From contig CAZVDF010000015.1 in the NCBI GenBank assembly GCA_964626055.1, positions 1 through 63,937 on the forward strand: 63,937 nucleotides of DNA, written 5' to 3'. Of this stretch, positions 44,720-53,624 are shown one piece after another; the first letter of the stretch is position 1, and every line of letters starts with the position of its first letter. The position numbers were made by a program, and so were the translations under genes. The notes below the pieces were generated by a model. It saw only the letters and a list, made by a program, of their open reading frames with translations. It did not search any database and was not told where the DNA came from. The DNA comes from JAFGSG01 sp964626055 (GTDB lineage Bacteria; Spirochaetota; UBA4802; JAFGDQ01).

Positions 44720-45139
44720 TCATTCCTTATCATCGGAGTATATCCCAAAATCTCGCCTGTCTATTACCCGGCTGAACTGGCTTATAACGATCCTGTAATC
44801 GCCATCCGGTAAGTTTTCGATCTTTCCGTTAATCACATTGTTAAGAGCGGAAATCTGTTCCGATCTGCTTGAAACATCCACCCAGACTATTTCTTTTTTC
44901 AGAAGAGTAACCGTTATATTCTGCGGATTCCGGATATCTCTGAAAATATAAACCCAGTTGATCTTCTCGCTTTTCTCAAATGCCAGGGGATCATCCATTT
45001 TCTTGTAATGGTCCTCAAAAAAATTTTTGAAAGCGAATTCCCCTCCGAGCCTGGCGCATCCGCCGAGCATAAATATAAATAAAAAGGCAAGCATAGCCGC
45101 GGAAAATTTTTTCAAATCTTTACTCCACTTTATATTCAT
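44720..45139 (-). CDS. Small lipoprotein of unknown function
   Basis: A 139-residue protein with a signal peptide and lipobox (FMLGGC, Cys about 28). The mature region has FFEDHYKKMDDPLAF and a C-terminal ISQFSRVIDRRDFGIY, none of which I recognise. Its start lies inside the end of the small membrane protein gene (20-bp overlap), so the two are probably translationally coupled. It is the last gene of the minus-strand folP-cdaA-pdxJ group. Confidence 0.72.
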   Translation of the reverse strand: MNIKWSKDLKKFSAAMLAFLFIFMLGGCARLGGEFAFKNFFEDHYKKMDDPLAFEKSEKINWVYIFRDIRNPQNITVTLLKKEIVWVDVSSRSEQISALNNVINGKIENLPDGDYRIVISQFSRVIDRRDFGIYSDDKE

Positions 45140-45314
45140 CTTTTTTCAGCTCAATTATATTGCCTTTATCATTACTTTTCTGACTTTGAGACTCTCCCGA
45201 ATTTTTTCTGCTCCTCTTTACATTGCCGCTTATTTTAAAAATAATTTTAAATAAAGTATATAAAAAATAAACAAAAATAAATATTGATAACAATTTAATG
45301 ATGGCTAAAAACAT
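45120..45314 (-). CDS. Small single-pass membrane protein
   Basis: A 64-residue protein with one hydrophobic helix (about 2-29) and a charged polar tail rich in Lys, Ser and Glu. No known motif is visible. ACGGAG lies six bases before the ATG, within the end of pdxJ, and the gene ends inside the following lipoprotein gene, a tight operon arrangement that supports it being real. Confidence 0.6.
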   Translation of the reverse strand: MFLAIIKLLSIFIFVYFLYTLFKIIFKISGNVKRSRKNSGESQSQKSNDKGNIIELKKDEYKVE

Positions 45315-45317
45315 TTT

Positions 45318-46052
45318 CTACTCCGTGACAGGCTTTCTGATAATTTTAAGCATTTCCTTAACCGCTTCGGACAGTCCTACAAAAACAGATCTCGATATTA
45401 TCGAATGGCCTATATTGAGTTCAAGTAATCCGGGGGTTTTCAAAACAGGTTTAAGGTTGCCGTAATTCAGTCCGTGGCCGGCATTGACTTTTATACCTAT
45501 ATTTACGGCATGATTTGCCGCGCTGTATATCCTGTCAATTTCTTTATCGATAACGCTTTTCTCCTGCGCATTGCAATATGTCCCCGTATGTATCTCAATA
45601 AAATCGGCCCCGCACTGCTTTGAAAGCTCTATTACATTTTTATCCGGCTCAATGAAAAGAGATACTAAAATGTTAAGGCTGCGGAATAAATCAATTGCGT
45701 CTGTAATCTTCTTCATGTTTTTCGCGACATCAAGCCCGCCCTCCGTTGTTAGCTCCTCTCTTTTCTCGGGAACAACGGTAATTTGATCCGGTTTCAGTTT
45801 TAATGCGATACCGATTATTTCATCCGAAAGCGCCATCTCGAGATTGAATTTACCTTTAACTATACCTTTCAGTGCGAATACATCCCTGTCCTGAATGTGC
45901 CTTCTGTCTTCGCGCAGATGCACTGTAATGCCGTCGCATCCGGCTTTTTCGCATATAACCGCGCCCTCGACAGGATCAGGGTAAACTCCTCCCCTCGCCT
46001 CTCTCAGTGTAGCTATATGATCAATGTTTACACATAATAATGCATGAGACAT
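45318..46052 (-). CDS. pdxJ: Pyridoxine 5'-phosphate synthase PdxJ
   Basis: PdxJ condenses 3-amino-2-oxopropyl phosphate with deoxyxylulose 5-phosphate to form pyridoxine 5'-phosphate. The opening NIDHIATLREARGG and YPDPVEGA, the phosphate-binding VPEKREELTTEGGL and the C-terminal AGHGLNYGNL and LNIGHSII are intact. The length (244) is normal. It lies downstream of cdaR, with element D2 between them. Confidence 0.96.
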   Translation of the reverse strand: MSHALLCVNIDHIATLREARGGVYPDPVEGAVICEKAGCDGITVHLREDRRHIQDRDVFALKGIVKGKFNLEMALSDEIIGIALKLKPDQITVVPEKREELTTEGGLDVAKNMKKITDAIDLFRSLNILVSLFIEPDKNVIELSKQCGADFIEIHTGTYCNAQEKSVIDKEIDRIYSAANHAVNIGIKVNAGHGLNYGNLKPVLKTPGLLELNIGHSIISRSVFVGLSEAVKEMLKIIRKPVTE

Positions 46053-46114
46053 ATTGTTCCCTCTGATAAAAAATTAAAATAATCAGCTCTTCCCGGGATA
46101 CTGTGAAATATCAT

Positions 46115-46238
46115 AGTCCCCTACCCCGTACGGAGCCTTCCTTTGGAAAAAAATGGGGGCACTTATATATAATAAATCTCAATTTCTTCCCGCATACTCT
46201 CCAAAAACCTATGCCCCCTCCGGGGGTTAGGGGGCTGC
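46115..46238. repeat. Family D element, copy D2 (partial or diverged)
   Basis: Starts near AGTCCCCTACCCC and ends GGGGGTTAGGGGGCTG, with inner TGGGGGCA and TGCCCCC pairing. The right end matches that of D1 closely; the left end is degenerate. The middle is AT-rich with no gene. It occupies the cdaR-pdxJ gap. Confidence 0.55.
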
Positions 46239-46246
46239 ATGAATAA

Positions 46247-47218
46247 TTATTTAACGGATATCTTTACCGAAACGGCATCCGGAAAGATCGAAATTACTTT
46301 TATCCCTTCTTTTTTTATAATAAAATCGACTGAATAATATTTTTCAAGATAATTTTCATTCGTTTCTTTTAAAAACGCCTCAATGTCCAGATTGCTGATT
46401 TCTATAAAAATATCTACGTCATTTTCCGACACAGCGATATCGGGATTATCGGATTTCAGATATACCGAGACTTCATCCCGGTTCAAAATATAATTATAAT
46501 TGTCATTTATATTTTTAAGGAAAACTTTCTTTTTAAATTCAATGGAATTAACCGACTCTATAACGGGAATTATAACCCTTACTCTTGGATTATCCACGCT
46601 GATATCCGGGATATCTTTGCTGTAAACGACAACGTCTTTAATGATCGTGCCGGTAACTTTTGCTATTGAAATTTTTTCAGTTTGCAGGAAATCAATGTTT
46701 CTCAGCAGCGATTCGGGTCCGTTTATCTTTACCGTTTCCGGAATAACGGCAATTTTTCCCAGTATATAACCATTCATCGCTCTTTCAGCAATATTTACTG
46801 TTACTTTGACTCTTTTACTGGCAAGTTTATCAATAACAAGACCGACGTCCTTACTTGATAAAGTTATTTCAATATTTTCAGGTATCTCATCTCTGATCAC
46901 ATCGATGGAATAGCTTTTATTAATACCTATTTCCGGCTCTTCAAGGTTAACCACCGCTTTAATACTTTTAATATTTATATTTTTAAGAATATCTTTTTTC
47001 CCGCTTAATGTCGCGGTAACATACTTGCCGGATATCTTTGATTTAACCAGGTTTTCCGGCAGATTTATGAATGTGATTGGAATTTTAAATTTTACTTCGC
47101 CTATATTGGTGCTGCTTATATACAGCCACAGAATTATAGAAAGAAAAATGCAGACAATTTTAGCCACATTATCTCTGGCGCCAAGGATTCTCTTTATTTC
47201 AGATAAATACTTTTTCAT
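46247..47218 (-). CDS. cdaR: YbbR-domain protein CdaR
   Basis: A 323-residue protein with an N-terminal membrane helix (about 19-36, IVCIFLSIILWLYISS) and three YbbR-type domains in the exported part. CdaR proteins bind and regulate the c-di-AMP cyclase CdaA. The gene overlaps the end of cdaA by one base, giving the usual cdaA-cdaR order. Element D2 follows before pdxJ. Confidence 0.9.
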   Translation of the reverse strand: MKKYLSEIKRILGARDNVAKIVCIFLSIILWLYISSTNIGEVKFKIPITFINLPENLVKSKISGKYVTATLSGKKDILKNINIKSIKAVVNLEEPEIGINKSYSIDVIRDEIPENIEITLSSKDVGLVIDKLASKRVKVTVNIAERAMNGYILGKIAVIPETVKINGPESLLRNIDFLQTEKISIAKVTGTIIKDVVVYSKDIPDISVDNPRVRVIIPVIESVNSIEFKKKVFLKNINDNYNYILNRDEVSVYLKSDNPDIAVSENDVDIFIEISNLDIEAFLKETNENYLEKYYSVDFIIKKEGIKVISIFPDAVSVKISVK

Positions 47219-48027
47219 TATTTGATCGGATATTTATCCTCGTATGCGGTTTTCGGGTTCATAAAGTAAAGGATCATATTTTTCAAATCATTGACTTTTA
47301 CTTTGGGATATATCTTGCCGTTCACCATAATCGATATGGCGCCAGTTTCCTCCGATGACACGACAACCAGAGCGTCGGTCTCCTCGGCTATTCCCAATGC
47401 CGCCCTGTGTCTTGCCCCGTGGTATTTCTTTATCTGCCTGGAATCGCTCAGCGGCAGATAGCAAGCCGCGGCTGATATTCTCCCTTCCTGGATGATTATC
47501 GCCCCGTCGTGGAGAAATGTATTCGGAAAGAAGATGGTCCTTATAAGCTCTTCGGACACCGTCGCGTCTATCGATACGCCGGACTCCACGTAGCTGCGCA
47601 GGCCCGTGTTCCTTTCAATTACTACCAGGGATCCGATTTTCAGTTCGGACATTGCCACAGTGGCGTTTACAAGCTCGTCAAGCTGGAAAGGCTCGCTGTT
47701 GACCGTATTCGATATCCAGTTCCTCTGCCCGAACTGGGTTATAAGGCGGCGGAGTTCAGGCTGGAACAGTATCATTATTAATATAACGACATACGAAGTA
47801 ATATTTGTAATCAGCCAGTTCAGGGTATCCAGTTTTAAGATATTCGAAAGCAGCGCAATGACAACGATAACAATTATTCCCTTTAATAACTGTACGGCCC
47901 TTGTATGCGAAAGGAAAGAATACGCCCAATACAGTAAAAATGACACAATTATGACATCCAGGATATTCCTGATATAATCCCAAAATGTTGTTATATAATA
48001 TTTAATATTTGTTAGTATTTCTTCCAT
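47218..48027 (-). CDS. cdaA: Diadenylate cyclase CdaA
   Basis: CdaA makes c-di-AMP from two ATP, a messenger that controls potassium, osmotic balance and wall growth. Three membrane helices lie in residues 15-90. The DAC domain (100-255) shows DGAIII, the RHR of ARHRAALG and SEETGAIS. The length (269) is normal. The first 26 bases overlap folP, so the genes are coupled. It is followed by its regulator cdaR. Confidence 0.95.
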   Translation of the reverse strand: MEEILTNIKYYITTFWDYIRNILDVIIVSFLLYWAYSFLSHTRAVQLLKGIIVIVVIALLSNILKLDTLNWLITNITSYVVILIMILFQPELRRLITQFGQRNWISNTVNSEPFQLDELVNATVAMSELKIGSLVVIERNTGLRSYVESGVSIDATVSEELIRTIFFPNTFLHDGAIIIQEGRISAAACYLPLSDSRQIKKYHGARHRAALGIAEETDALVVVSSEETGAISIMVNGKIYPKVKVNDLKNMILYFMNPKTAYEDKYPIK

Positions 48028-48844
48028 CCGCGATCCGCGTTCCCCTGAGCATTTCGACTGATTTCAGCGCCAGGCGATGCTCCCTGACATCGTGAACCCT
48101 TACGATATCGGCGCCGTTAAGAGCCGAAATAGAATTCAATGCTACTGTTGCAAAAAGCCTGTCACTGTCCTTTTCGTAAAGTTTGCCTATGAGCGATTTT
48201 CTTGAAAGTCCGACCAAGAGCGGGAATCCCATTTTTTTAAAAAAATCAATATTGTTCAGTATCCTGTAATTATCTTCAAACGACTTGCCGAATCCTATTC
48301 CGGGATCGATTATTATTTTATCCCTTCCGACTCCGGCGATTAATGCTTTTTGTGCCGATTTTTCCAAAAAAGCATATATATCTTCAAGCAGACTCCCGTA
48401 AACCGGATTGGTCTGCATGTTCTTTGGGGTTCCTTTTATGTGCATTATAACAACATGCGCCGAATATCCGGAAGCTACTTTAACCATGTTTTCATCGAAG
48501 GTAAGCCCGCTGATGTCGTTAATAATGGACGCTCCAAGCTTTACCGCTTCCTCGGCAATTTCCGATTTATACGTGTCTATCGAGATCGGAATGTCCAATC
48601 TGCCTGCAATGGCTTCTATAACAGGGCATACTCTTTCGAGTTCTTCAGAAAGTGATACCGCATCCGCACCGGGTCTGGTCGACTCGCCGCCTATATCGAT
48701 AATATCCGCGCCTTCTTCGAATATTTGATTCGCTCTCTCTATCGCCTTATCCAGTCCGTAGCTGCGCCCGCCATCGTAAAACGAGTCCGGGGTCACGTTC
48801 AGGATGCCCATAATCAGCGTCTTTTTGCCGAATATCAAGTCCAT
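48002..48844 (-). CDS. folP: Dihydropteroate synthase
   Basis: FolP joins p-aminobenzoate to dihydropterin pyrophosphate in folate synthesis. Family motifs are complete: MGILNVTPDSFYDGG, DIGGESTRPGA, SIDTYKSEIAEEA, DPGIGFGKS and GLSRKSLI. The length (280) is typical. It begins one base after the UPF0164 stop and overlaps cdaA at its end, so these genes form one operon. It would be the sulphonamide target. Confidence 0.96.
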   Translation of the reverse strand: MDLIFGKKTLIMGILNVTPDSFYDGGRSYGLDKAIERANQIFEEGADIIDIGGESTRPGADAVSLSEELERVCPVIEAIAGRLDIPISIDTYKSEIAEEAVKLGASIINDISGLTFDENMVKVASGYSAHVVIMHIKGTPKNMQTNPVYGSLLEDIYAFLEKSAQKALIAGVGRDKIIIDPGIGFGKSFEDNYRILNNIDFFKKMGFPLLVGLSRKSLIGKLYEKDSDRLFATVALNSISALNGADIVRVHDVREHRLALKSVEMLRGTRIADGRNTNKY

Positions 48845-48845
48845 A

Positions 48846-49883
48846 CTAAATAAGCAATGTTAAAGACAGGGTATTGGAATACCCGAATTCTTCTTTATCG
48901 TACATAAACGCATAGGATAAATTCAAATTAAAAAATTTTAATGAAATACCGGTTGTAAAAGCGGAGCTGTTCACTCCTAAATATATTGAGCTGAATTTGA
49001 AGATATTATATTGAAAACCAAAATTTATTTTAAAGTCATTTTCTTCCAATTCCCTGATGCCGCTTACTGCAGCGGTAAAATCGGAGCTTCTGTCGGTAAC
49101 CGATGCCCCGATTTTTACGACCGGGTATGAAAAATCGTATCCCGAATCCGTATTATCATAATTTTTCGCAGGTTTTAATCCTGTCCCGATATCCTGCACC
49201 ACGATCCCGATTTTCACAAGCGGGATCAGTTCAACCTGCATTCCGAGATCGGCGCCAAAACCGTAATACTTCTTCTCCGCTATATTCACGTATATCGTTT
49301 TTAAGGACATTCCGAGCGATGCAACGCCGGTCCCGGCCCCGTATGAAAGATATGCCGCCGAAGATAAATCTTCTTTTCCCCTGGTCGTATTATTCACGTC
49401 TTTATCCGGATATTTTATGTAATTCCCGTAATATCCGATGCCCAATACGCCCTTAAATGCGCTGAATGCAATTCCGGCAAATCCCGCTTTGTTCTCCGGA
49501 TCGAGCAAAGTATAGGAAATTCCTGTCTCGACGAACAATTTAGAGTACTCTTTTTCGGAAAAATTCGTGAGATCTTTTTCCGTAATAGTGTCTATTTGCC
49601 CGCTTTCGGCTCTCTTTTGTATTTCATCGGACGTAAGTGTCTGTTTATGCAGAAGCTCCCTCAGCCCGGCCGGATTCCAGTAAATGGAATAAACATCGTC
49701 AGTGACGGACTCCGCCGTTTTACACATCGCGACATACCTGGCTCCGGCCCAGCCGCCCCTTGTAAATGCAACCCTGCTATCCGACTCGCTTCCGGCATAA
49801 AGATACATAATCGGGAAAAATACAACAAAAAATGATATGCAGGGAATTGACATTAATCCCCGAAGTTTCGATCTTTTTAGCAT
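48846..49883 (-). CDS. UPF0164/PorV-like outer-membrane beta-barrel protein
   Basis: A 345-residue protein with a signal peptide and the PorV/UPF0164 opening GARYVAMCKTAESVTDD.Y..YWNPAGL, which marks FadL-related barrels in spirochaetes and Bacteroidetes. Beta strands alternate to the end, which is aromatic and polar (SLTLLI). UPF0164 was first described in Treponema, and this gene is one reason to call the window spirochaetal. There is no clear Shine-Dalgarno sequence. It is the first gene of the folP operon. Confidence 0.85.
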   Translation of the reverse strand: MLKRSKLRGLMSIPCISFFVVFFPIMYLYAGSESDSRVAFTRGGWAGARYVAMCKTAESVTDDVYSIYWNPAGLRELLHKQTLTSDEIQKRAESGQIDTITEKDLTNFSEKEYSKLFVETGISYTLLDPENKAGFAGIAFSAFKGVLGIGYYGNYIKYPDKDVNNTTRGKEDLSSAAYLSYGAGTGVASLGMSLKTIYVNIAEKKYYGFGADLGMQVELIPLVKIGIVVQDIGTGLKPAKNYDNTDSGYDFSYPVVKIGASVTDRSSDFTAAVSGIRELEENDFKINFGFQYNIFKFSSIYLGVNSSAFTTGISLKFFNLNLSYAFMYDKEEFGYSNTLSLTLLI

Positions 49884-49887
49884 TTAA

Positions 49888-50067
49888 CTGTATACCGGTA
49901 TCCTTATTGCCCGGTTCATATCAGACAAAACGATCCTGATTTTCAGGCTATTTGAAGCTGAAGGAGTATTGCTTATCGATAAATTGCGTACACATGGATT
50001 AGAACTGCCGAAACTGAAAGACATTTTCCCGGAATTCGGAAGGTATTTAATCACGACTACACAATAA
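49888..50067 (+). pseudogene. Possible gene remnant
   Basis: A 59-codon open frame without a proper start, directly after a stop and abutting the start of the UPF0164 gene on the other strand. It reads like protein (for example LFEAEGVLLIDKLRTHGL), more so than the 72-residue frame on the opposite strand. I do not recognise it. It could be the tail of a lost gene or chance. No intact relative is in the window. Confidence 0.2.
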
Positions 50068-50175
50068 TTATATATACAAAATAATAATTTACGATTTCTC
50101 AATTTAGTTATTTCCCCTTCGAAGTGCGGTTACTGCCAAAAAAAAACATACTATTGCGAAGCGGTCAACAAATTT

Positions 50176-51414
50176 TTATAACTCCACTCTGTTTCTGCCG
50201 CCCTCCTTTGCTTTATAAAGCATCTGGTCCGCATATTTTATCATATCGTCCAGAGTATTCATCGGCCTGACGCAGATACCTATGCTTACCGTTACCTTTA
50301 GCGTATCCTTGCCTGAAATAATCTCCGATTGTTCAATCTTCAGGCGCAGTTGCTCGAATATCTCTGCCGTGCTGTTTATATCCATATTGCACGCGAACAC
50401 GCAAAACTCTTCGCCGCCTATTCTCGCGACAATATCCGATGCCCTGAATCTTGTCTGTATTATATTCGCGACCTTTTTAAGGACCTGGTCTCCGGAATCA
50501 TGGCCGTATTTATCGTTTATTTTTTTAAAATAATCGATGTCAATCATTGCCACGGAGACCGTGAGATTTTCCCTCTTTGAATTTTCAAACAATTTTTGCC
50601 CTACATCATAAAAATATCTGCGGTTATTTATGTTTGTGAGATAATCCCTGTTCGAAGCTTCTCTTATCTCCCTGATGTGTTCTATGGTTTCGATGTTCTG
50701 GGTAATTCTGCAGTAAAACTCCTCCGTAAAGAAATCCTTGCTCAGAAAATCGTTCGCGCTCGATTTAATGAATTTCGCCGAAAGCAGATTATCTCCGGAC
50801 ATCCCTATTACGGATAGATCTTCCTTGCTGTACCTGCTCCTTATTTCCTTTATCAGCCCCAATCCGTCCATATTGGGCATATTATAATCAGTTATGACCA
50901 TTTTCATGTCGGGATTCTCTTTTAATATCTTTAAAGCCTGTATCCCGTCCCCGGCCTGAAAGACTTTGAATTGATGAACGGCAAGAAGATCGGAAATCCT
51001 TTTACGGAAAATCTGGGAATCATCGACTACAAGAATTTTTGTCAGCCGGTTCCTGTAAATGCGGTTTATCAGGTGAATGACATAATCCAGGTTGTACCCG
51101 CTTTCCTTAAATACATAATCAATGACTTTTTTTGACCATATCCTTTCGCGGATCTCATCGGATAATTCGCCTGTGAATACTATTGTGGGCAAATTCTTCG
51201 AGATTACATAATCGACTATCTCGCCCGCAGGCGCATCGGGCAAATACAATCCTACAAGGCAGATAAAAAAATCAGACCCGTTTTTTTCAAGCAGTTCCCT
51301 GGTTTCGGAAAACGTCTGTATCCAGTGAACGCTGAAATGCAATTCGGATTCAATCTTGTTTTTAATTACGGCCCCGACCAGTTTGCTGTCATCAACAATG
51401 AGTACTTTAGGCAA
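50176..51414 (-). CDS. Response regulator with two receivers and GGDEF domain (PleD-like)
   Basis: A 412-residue soluble diguanylate cyclase. Receiver 1 (1-120) lacks the phosphoacceptor Asp, which is G55 in CLVGLYLP, so it is probably a dimerisation or adaptor unit. Receiver 2 (about 124-240) has D131, D132 and phosphoacceptor D176. The GGDEF domain (255-412) has the active-site GGEEF at 333-337, with the RxxD inhibitory site (324-327) before it. Its kinase partner is not adjacent. It is divergent from selD. Confidence 0.95.
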   Translation of the reverse strand: MPKVLIVDDSKLVGAVIKNKIESELHFSVHWIQTFSETRELLEKNGSDFFICLVGLYLPDAPAGEIVDYVISKNLPTIVFTGELSDEIRERIWSKKVIDYVFKESGYNLDYVIHLINRIYRNRLTKILVVDDSQIFRKRISDLLAVHQFKVFQAGDGIQALKILKENPDMKMVITDYNMPNMDGLGLIKEIRSRYSKEDLSVIGMSGDNLLSAKFIKSSANDFLSKDFFTEEFYCRITQNIETIEHIREIREASNRDYLTNINNRRYFYDVGQKLFENSKRENLTVSVAMIDIDYFKKINDKYGHDSGDQVLKKVANIIQTRFRASDIVARIGGEEFCVFACNMDINSTAEIFEQLRLKIEQSEIISGKDTLKVTVSIGICVRPMNTLDDMIKYADQMLYKAKEGGRNRVEL

Positions 51415-51666
51415 AGTTCATCACCTGAAATTAAAATTTAATTCAGCACATTATTGGACCAGAATATTATATCATTTATATATGCTGCAGTCAAATATTT
51501 CTTTTTATACATTCCACTGGACTCTCCCCCGCGGCAAAACTGCGATGTCTTATGGGATTAATTCGGTCATTTTCCGCAGCAAAGCCGGGCGAAATAACAA
51601 TAAATTTATTATGCGCAATAAAATAAATGATTGAAATGAAATTCAAATTTTCATACGATTACGCTC

Positions 51667-52734
51667 ATGACTGATAAATGCAATATTGACGAGCTGAACA
51701 AGCTCAGACTTACACAGTCCGTGAAGAGCGCAGGCTGAGCGTCAAAATTGGGTCCGTCGGACCTGAATAAAGTGATGAAGGATATAAAGCCCGGTAATGA
51801 CGCGAATGTAATAGTCGGCTTCGATACCATGGATGATGCCGGCGTTTACAGGATATCTCCGGAAACGGCTCTTATTCAGACTATTGACTTTTTCACACCG
51901 ATAGTGGACGATCCGTATTCCTTCGGACGTATTGCCGCGTGCAATGCGTTGTCGGATGTATACGCAATGGGCGGCAAGCCGATAACGGCAATGAACATAG
52001 TCTGTTATCCTCTGAAAAAATTCAGCCTCGATATTCTAAGTGAAATTTTAAAGGGCGGGCTGAGCATTCTGGAAGAGGCGGAAGCCCGGCTTCTGGGAGG
52101 GCACAGCGTTGAAGACGACGAGCTCAAGTACGGGCTTTCGGTTACGGGCACCGTTCATCCGGACAAAGTATTGCGCAATGTGGGGCTGAAAGCCGGCGAC
52201 GCGCTGATACTGACAAAAGCGCTCGGAACAGGCATAATAGGCACCGCGCTTAAAGCGGGTGCTGTGAAGGAAGAGCATATGAGCGCTTTTGTGCAGAGCA
52301 TGAGTGCACTGAACAGGCGCGCTTCAGAGATCGCTCAAAAATACGAAATCCATGCCTGCACCGACATCACCGGCTTCGGCCTGATAGGCCATCTCACTGA
52401 AATGCTTTCTTCGGACATGCTGCAGATCACGATAAACTCAAGAGAGCTGCCTCTTCTTCCCGGAGCTCCGGAATACGCGTCCGGGGGGCTTATCCCCGGC
52501 GGGCTCTACAAAAACCGGGATTTTATCGGCAGCCGGTGCAGTTTAGATGCAGCCGTAAGGCGCGAGCTCGCGGATATCGTCTTTGACCCGCAGACGTCCG
52601 GAGGCCTTGTGCTGGCGCTTTCGGAAAAAGACGCTCCAGGTCTTTTAGCCGAGCTTAAATCCGGCGGAGTGGATAAAGCCAGAATAATAGCTTCGGTAAA
52701 AGAATCCGAAGAAGCAAAGATCGTTGTTATGTAA
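51667..52734 (+). CDS. selD: Selenophosphate synthetase SelD, itself a selenoprotein
   Basis: SelD makes selenophosphate from selenide and ATP for tRNA-Sec charging. The full frame is 355 residues, starting at ATG 51667 and reading the in-frame TGA at 51736-51738 as selenocysteine (U24 in VKSAGUASKLG). This is the position of the catalytic Cys/Sec in the G(C/U)AAK motif of the family. A reading that starts after the TGA, at 51748, would lose that loop. Downstream, DTMDDAGVY, GGHSVEDDELKYG, DITGFGLIGH and DPQTSGGL are typical. A SECIS-like hairpin follows the TGA. selA, selB and selC lie downstream. Confidence 0.95.
51748..51766 (+). promoter_or_regulatory. Bacterial SECIS-like hairpin in selD
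   Basis: Immediately after the selD TGA, GGTCC pairs with GGACC around a GTC loop, extended by three weaker pairs (T-A, T-G and G-T) to eight. The loop lies 18 bases after the TGA, within the range seen for bacterial SECIS elements, and begins with G. It should bind the C-terminal winged-helix domain of SelB. Confidence 0.75.
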
Positions 52735-52777
52735 ACTTATATCTTTAAATTAGAAACAGATTCGCACGGAATTTTTT

Positions 52778-53569
52778 ATGAAAACCGTTATTTATTATTA
52801 TACAGGGACGGGGAATTCATTATGGACAGCCCGCGTGCTTGCAAAAGAGTTAGGGAAAACCGAAATATATCATATGAAAGAGGCAATCAAAGCCGGGAAA
52901 GTTGTAAAAGCTGACGCAATGGGCATAGTTTTCCCGGTGCACATGTGGGGTGTGCCGGGCCCGGTAATTCAATTTTTAAGAACAATCAAGGAAGGTTCGG
53001 CAAAATATTATTTTTCACTTGCCGTGAACGGCGGGCAGGTTTCCCGCACCCTGATTCAATTAAAGAAACACATGCGTTCGCTGGGTTTGTTGTTATCTGC
53101 AGGTTTTGATATTTTATTGCCGAGTAATTACATACCATGGGGAGGTCCCGGTCCGTCCGAACACCTGCAAAAATTATCCGACGACGCGGAGAAAAAAATC
53201 AAACTGGCTGCGGAATATATTGCCGCAGGAAAATCCGGCTTTATTGAAAAAGGGCCTTTATGGCAGCGAATTCTTTTTACCGCGCTTTATAAAATGACCT
53301 TTAATATGGTCCCGAAAATGGACAAAAAGTTCTGGGTCGACGATAAATGCAACGGCTGTAAAACATGCGAAAAAGTGTGCCCGGCCGGCAATATTGTCAT
53401 AGAGGAGAAAAAGCCCGTATGGCAGCACAATTGCGAGCAATGCCTTGCATGCATCCAGTGGTGCCCGCAGGAAGCCATACAGTACGGGGAGAAAACGCCG
53501 GAATATGAGCGCTATCATCATCCGCAGATCAGACTGAAAGATACGATAATTCACAGCAGGTATAGTTGA
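52778..53569 (+). CDS. EFR1-type flavodoxin-ferredoxin fusion protein
   Basis: A 263-residue fusion. The N-terminal flavodoxin-like part has the FMN phosphate loop YYYTGTGNS (5-13). The C-terminal part carries two 4Fe-4S clusters, C-x2-C-x2-C-x3-C in CNGCKTCEKVCP and CEQCLACIQWCP. EFR1 proteins are electron carriers of unsettled partner. It lies 43 bp after selD on the same strand and is probably co-transcribed with it, so it could deliver electrons for selenium metabolism; that is inference from position. Confidence 0.92.
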   Translation: MKTVIYYYTGTGNSLWTARVLAKELGKTEIYHMKEAIKAGKVVKADAMGIVFPVHMWGVPGPVIQFLRTIKEGSAKYYFSLAVNGGQVSRTLIQLKKHMRSLGLLLSAGFDILLPSNYIPWGGPGPSEHLQKLSDDAEKKIKLAAEYIAAGKSGFIEKGPLWQRILFTALYKMTFNMVPKMDKKFWVDDKCNGCKTCEKVCPAGNIVIEEKKPVWQHNCEQCLACIQWCPQEAIQYGEKTPEYERYHHPQIRLKDTIIHSRYS

Positions 53570-53624
53570 ATATTATATCGAAATTCTCAAATATTGAAAG
53601 CAAATAAAAAATAACTATTTTTAC

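Noticed and set aside
45011..45034. TCCTCAAAAAAATTTTTGA resembling a family A border
   Set aside because: It lies within a lipoprotein coding sequence, lacks the rest of the core and any arm, and is explained by an A/T run.
49884..50102. 72-residue minus-strand frame directly before the UPF0164 gene
   Set aside because: It is adjacent and on the same strand, but the composition is Ser-rich without hydrophobic pattern or domain, there is no ribosome site, and the opposite strand looks more protein-like.
51356..51634. Open frame of 92 codons upstream of selD
   Set aside because: The first part is antisense to the double-receiver gene and the rest has no ribosome site or family resemblance; the gap is more likely a divergent promoter region.
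51748..52734. SelD starting at 51748
   Set aside because: This start comes 9 bases after an in-frame TGA and drops the catalytic loop. The upstream ATG at 51667 gives the full family N-terminus with TGA as Sec.
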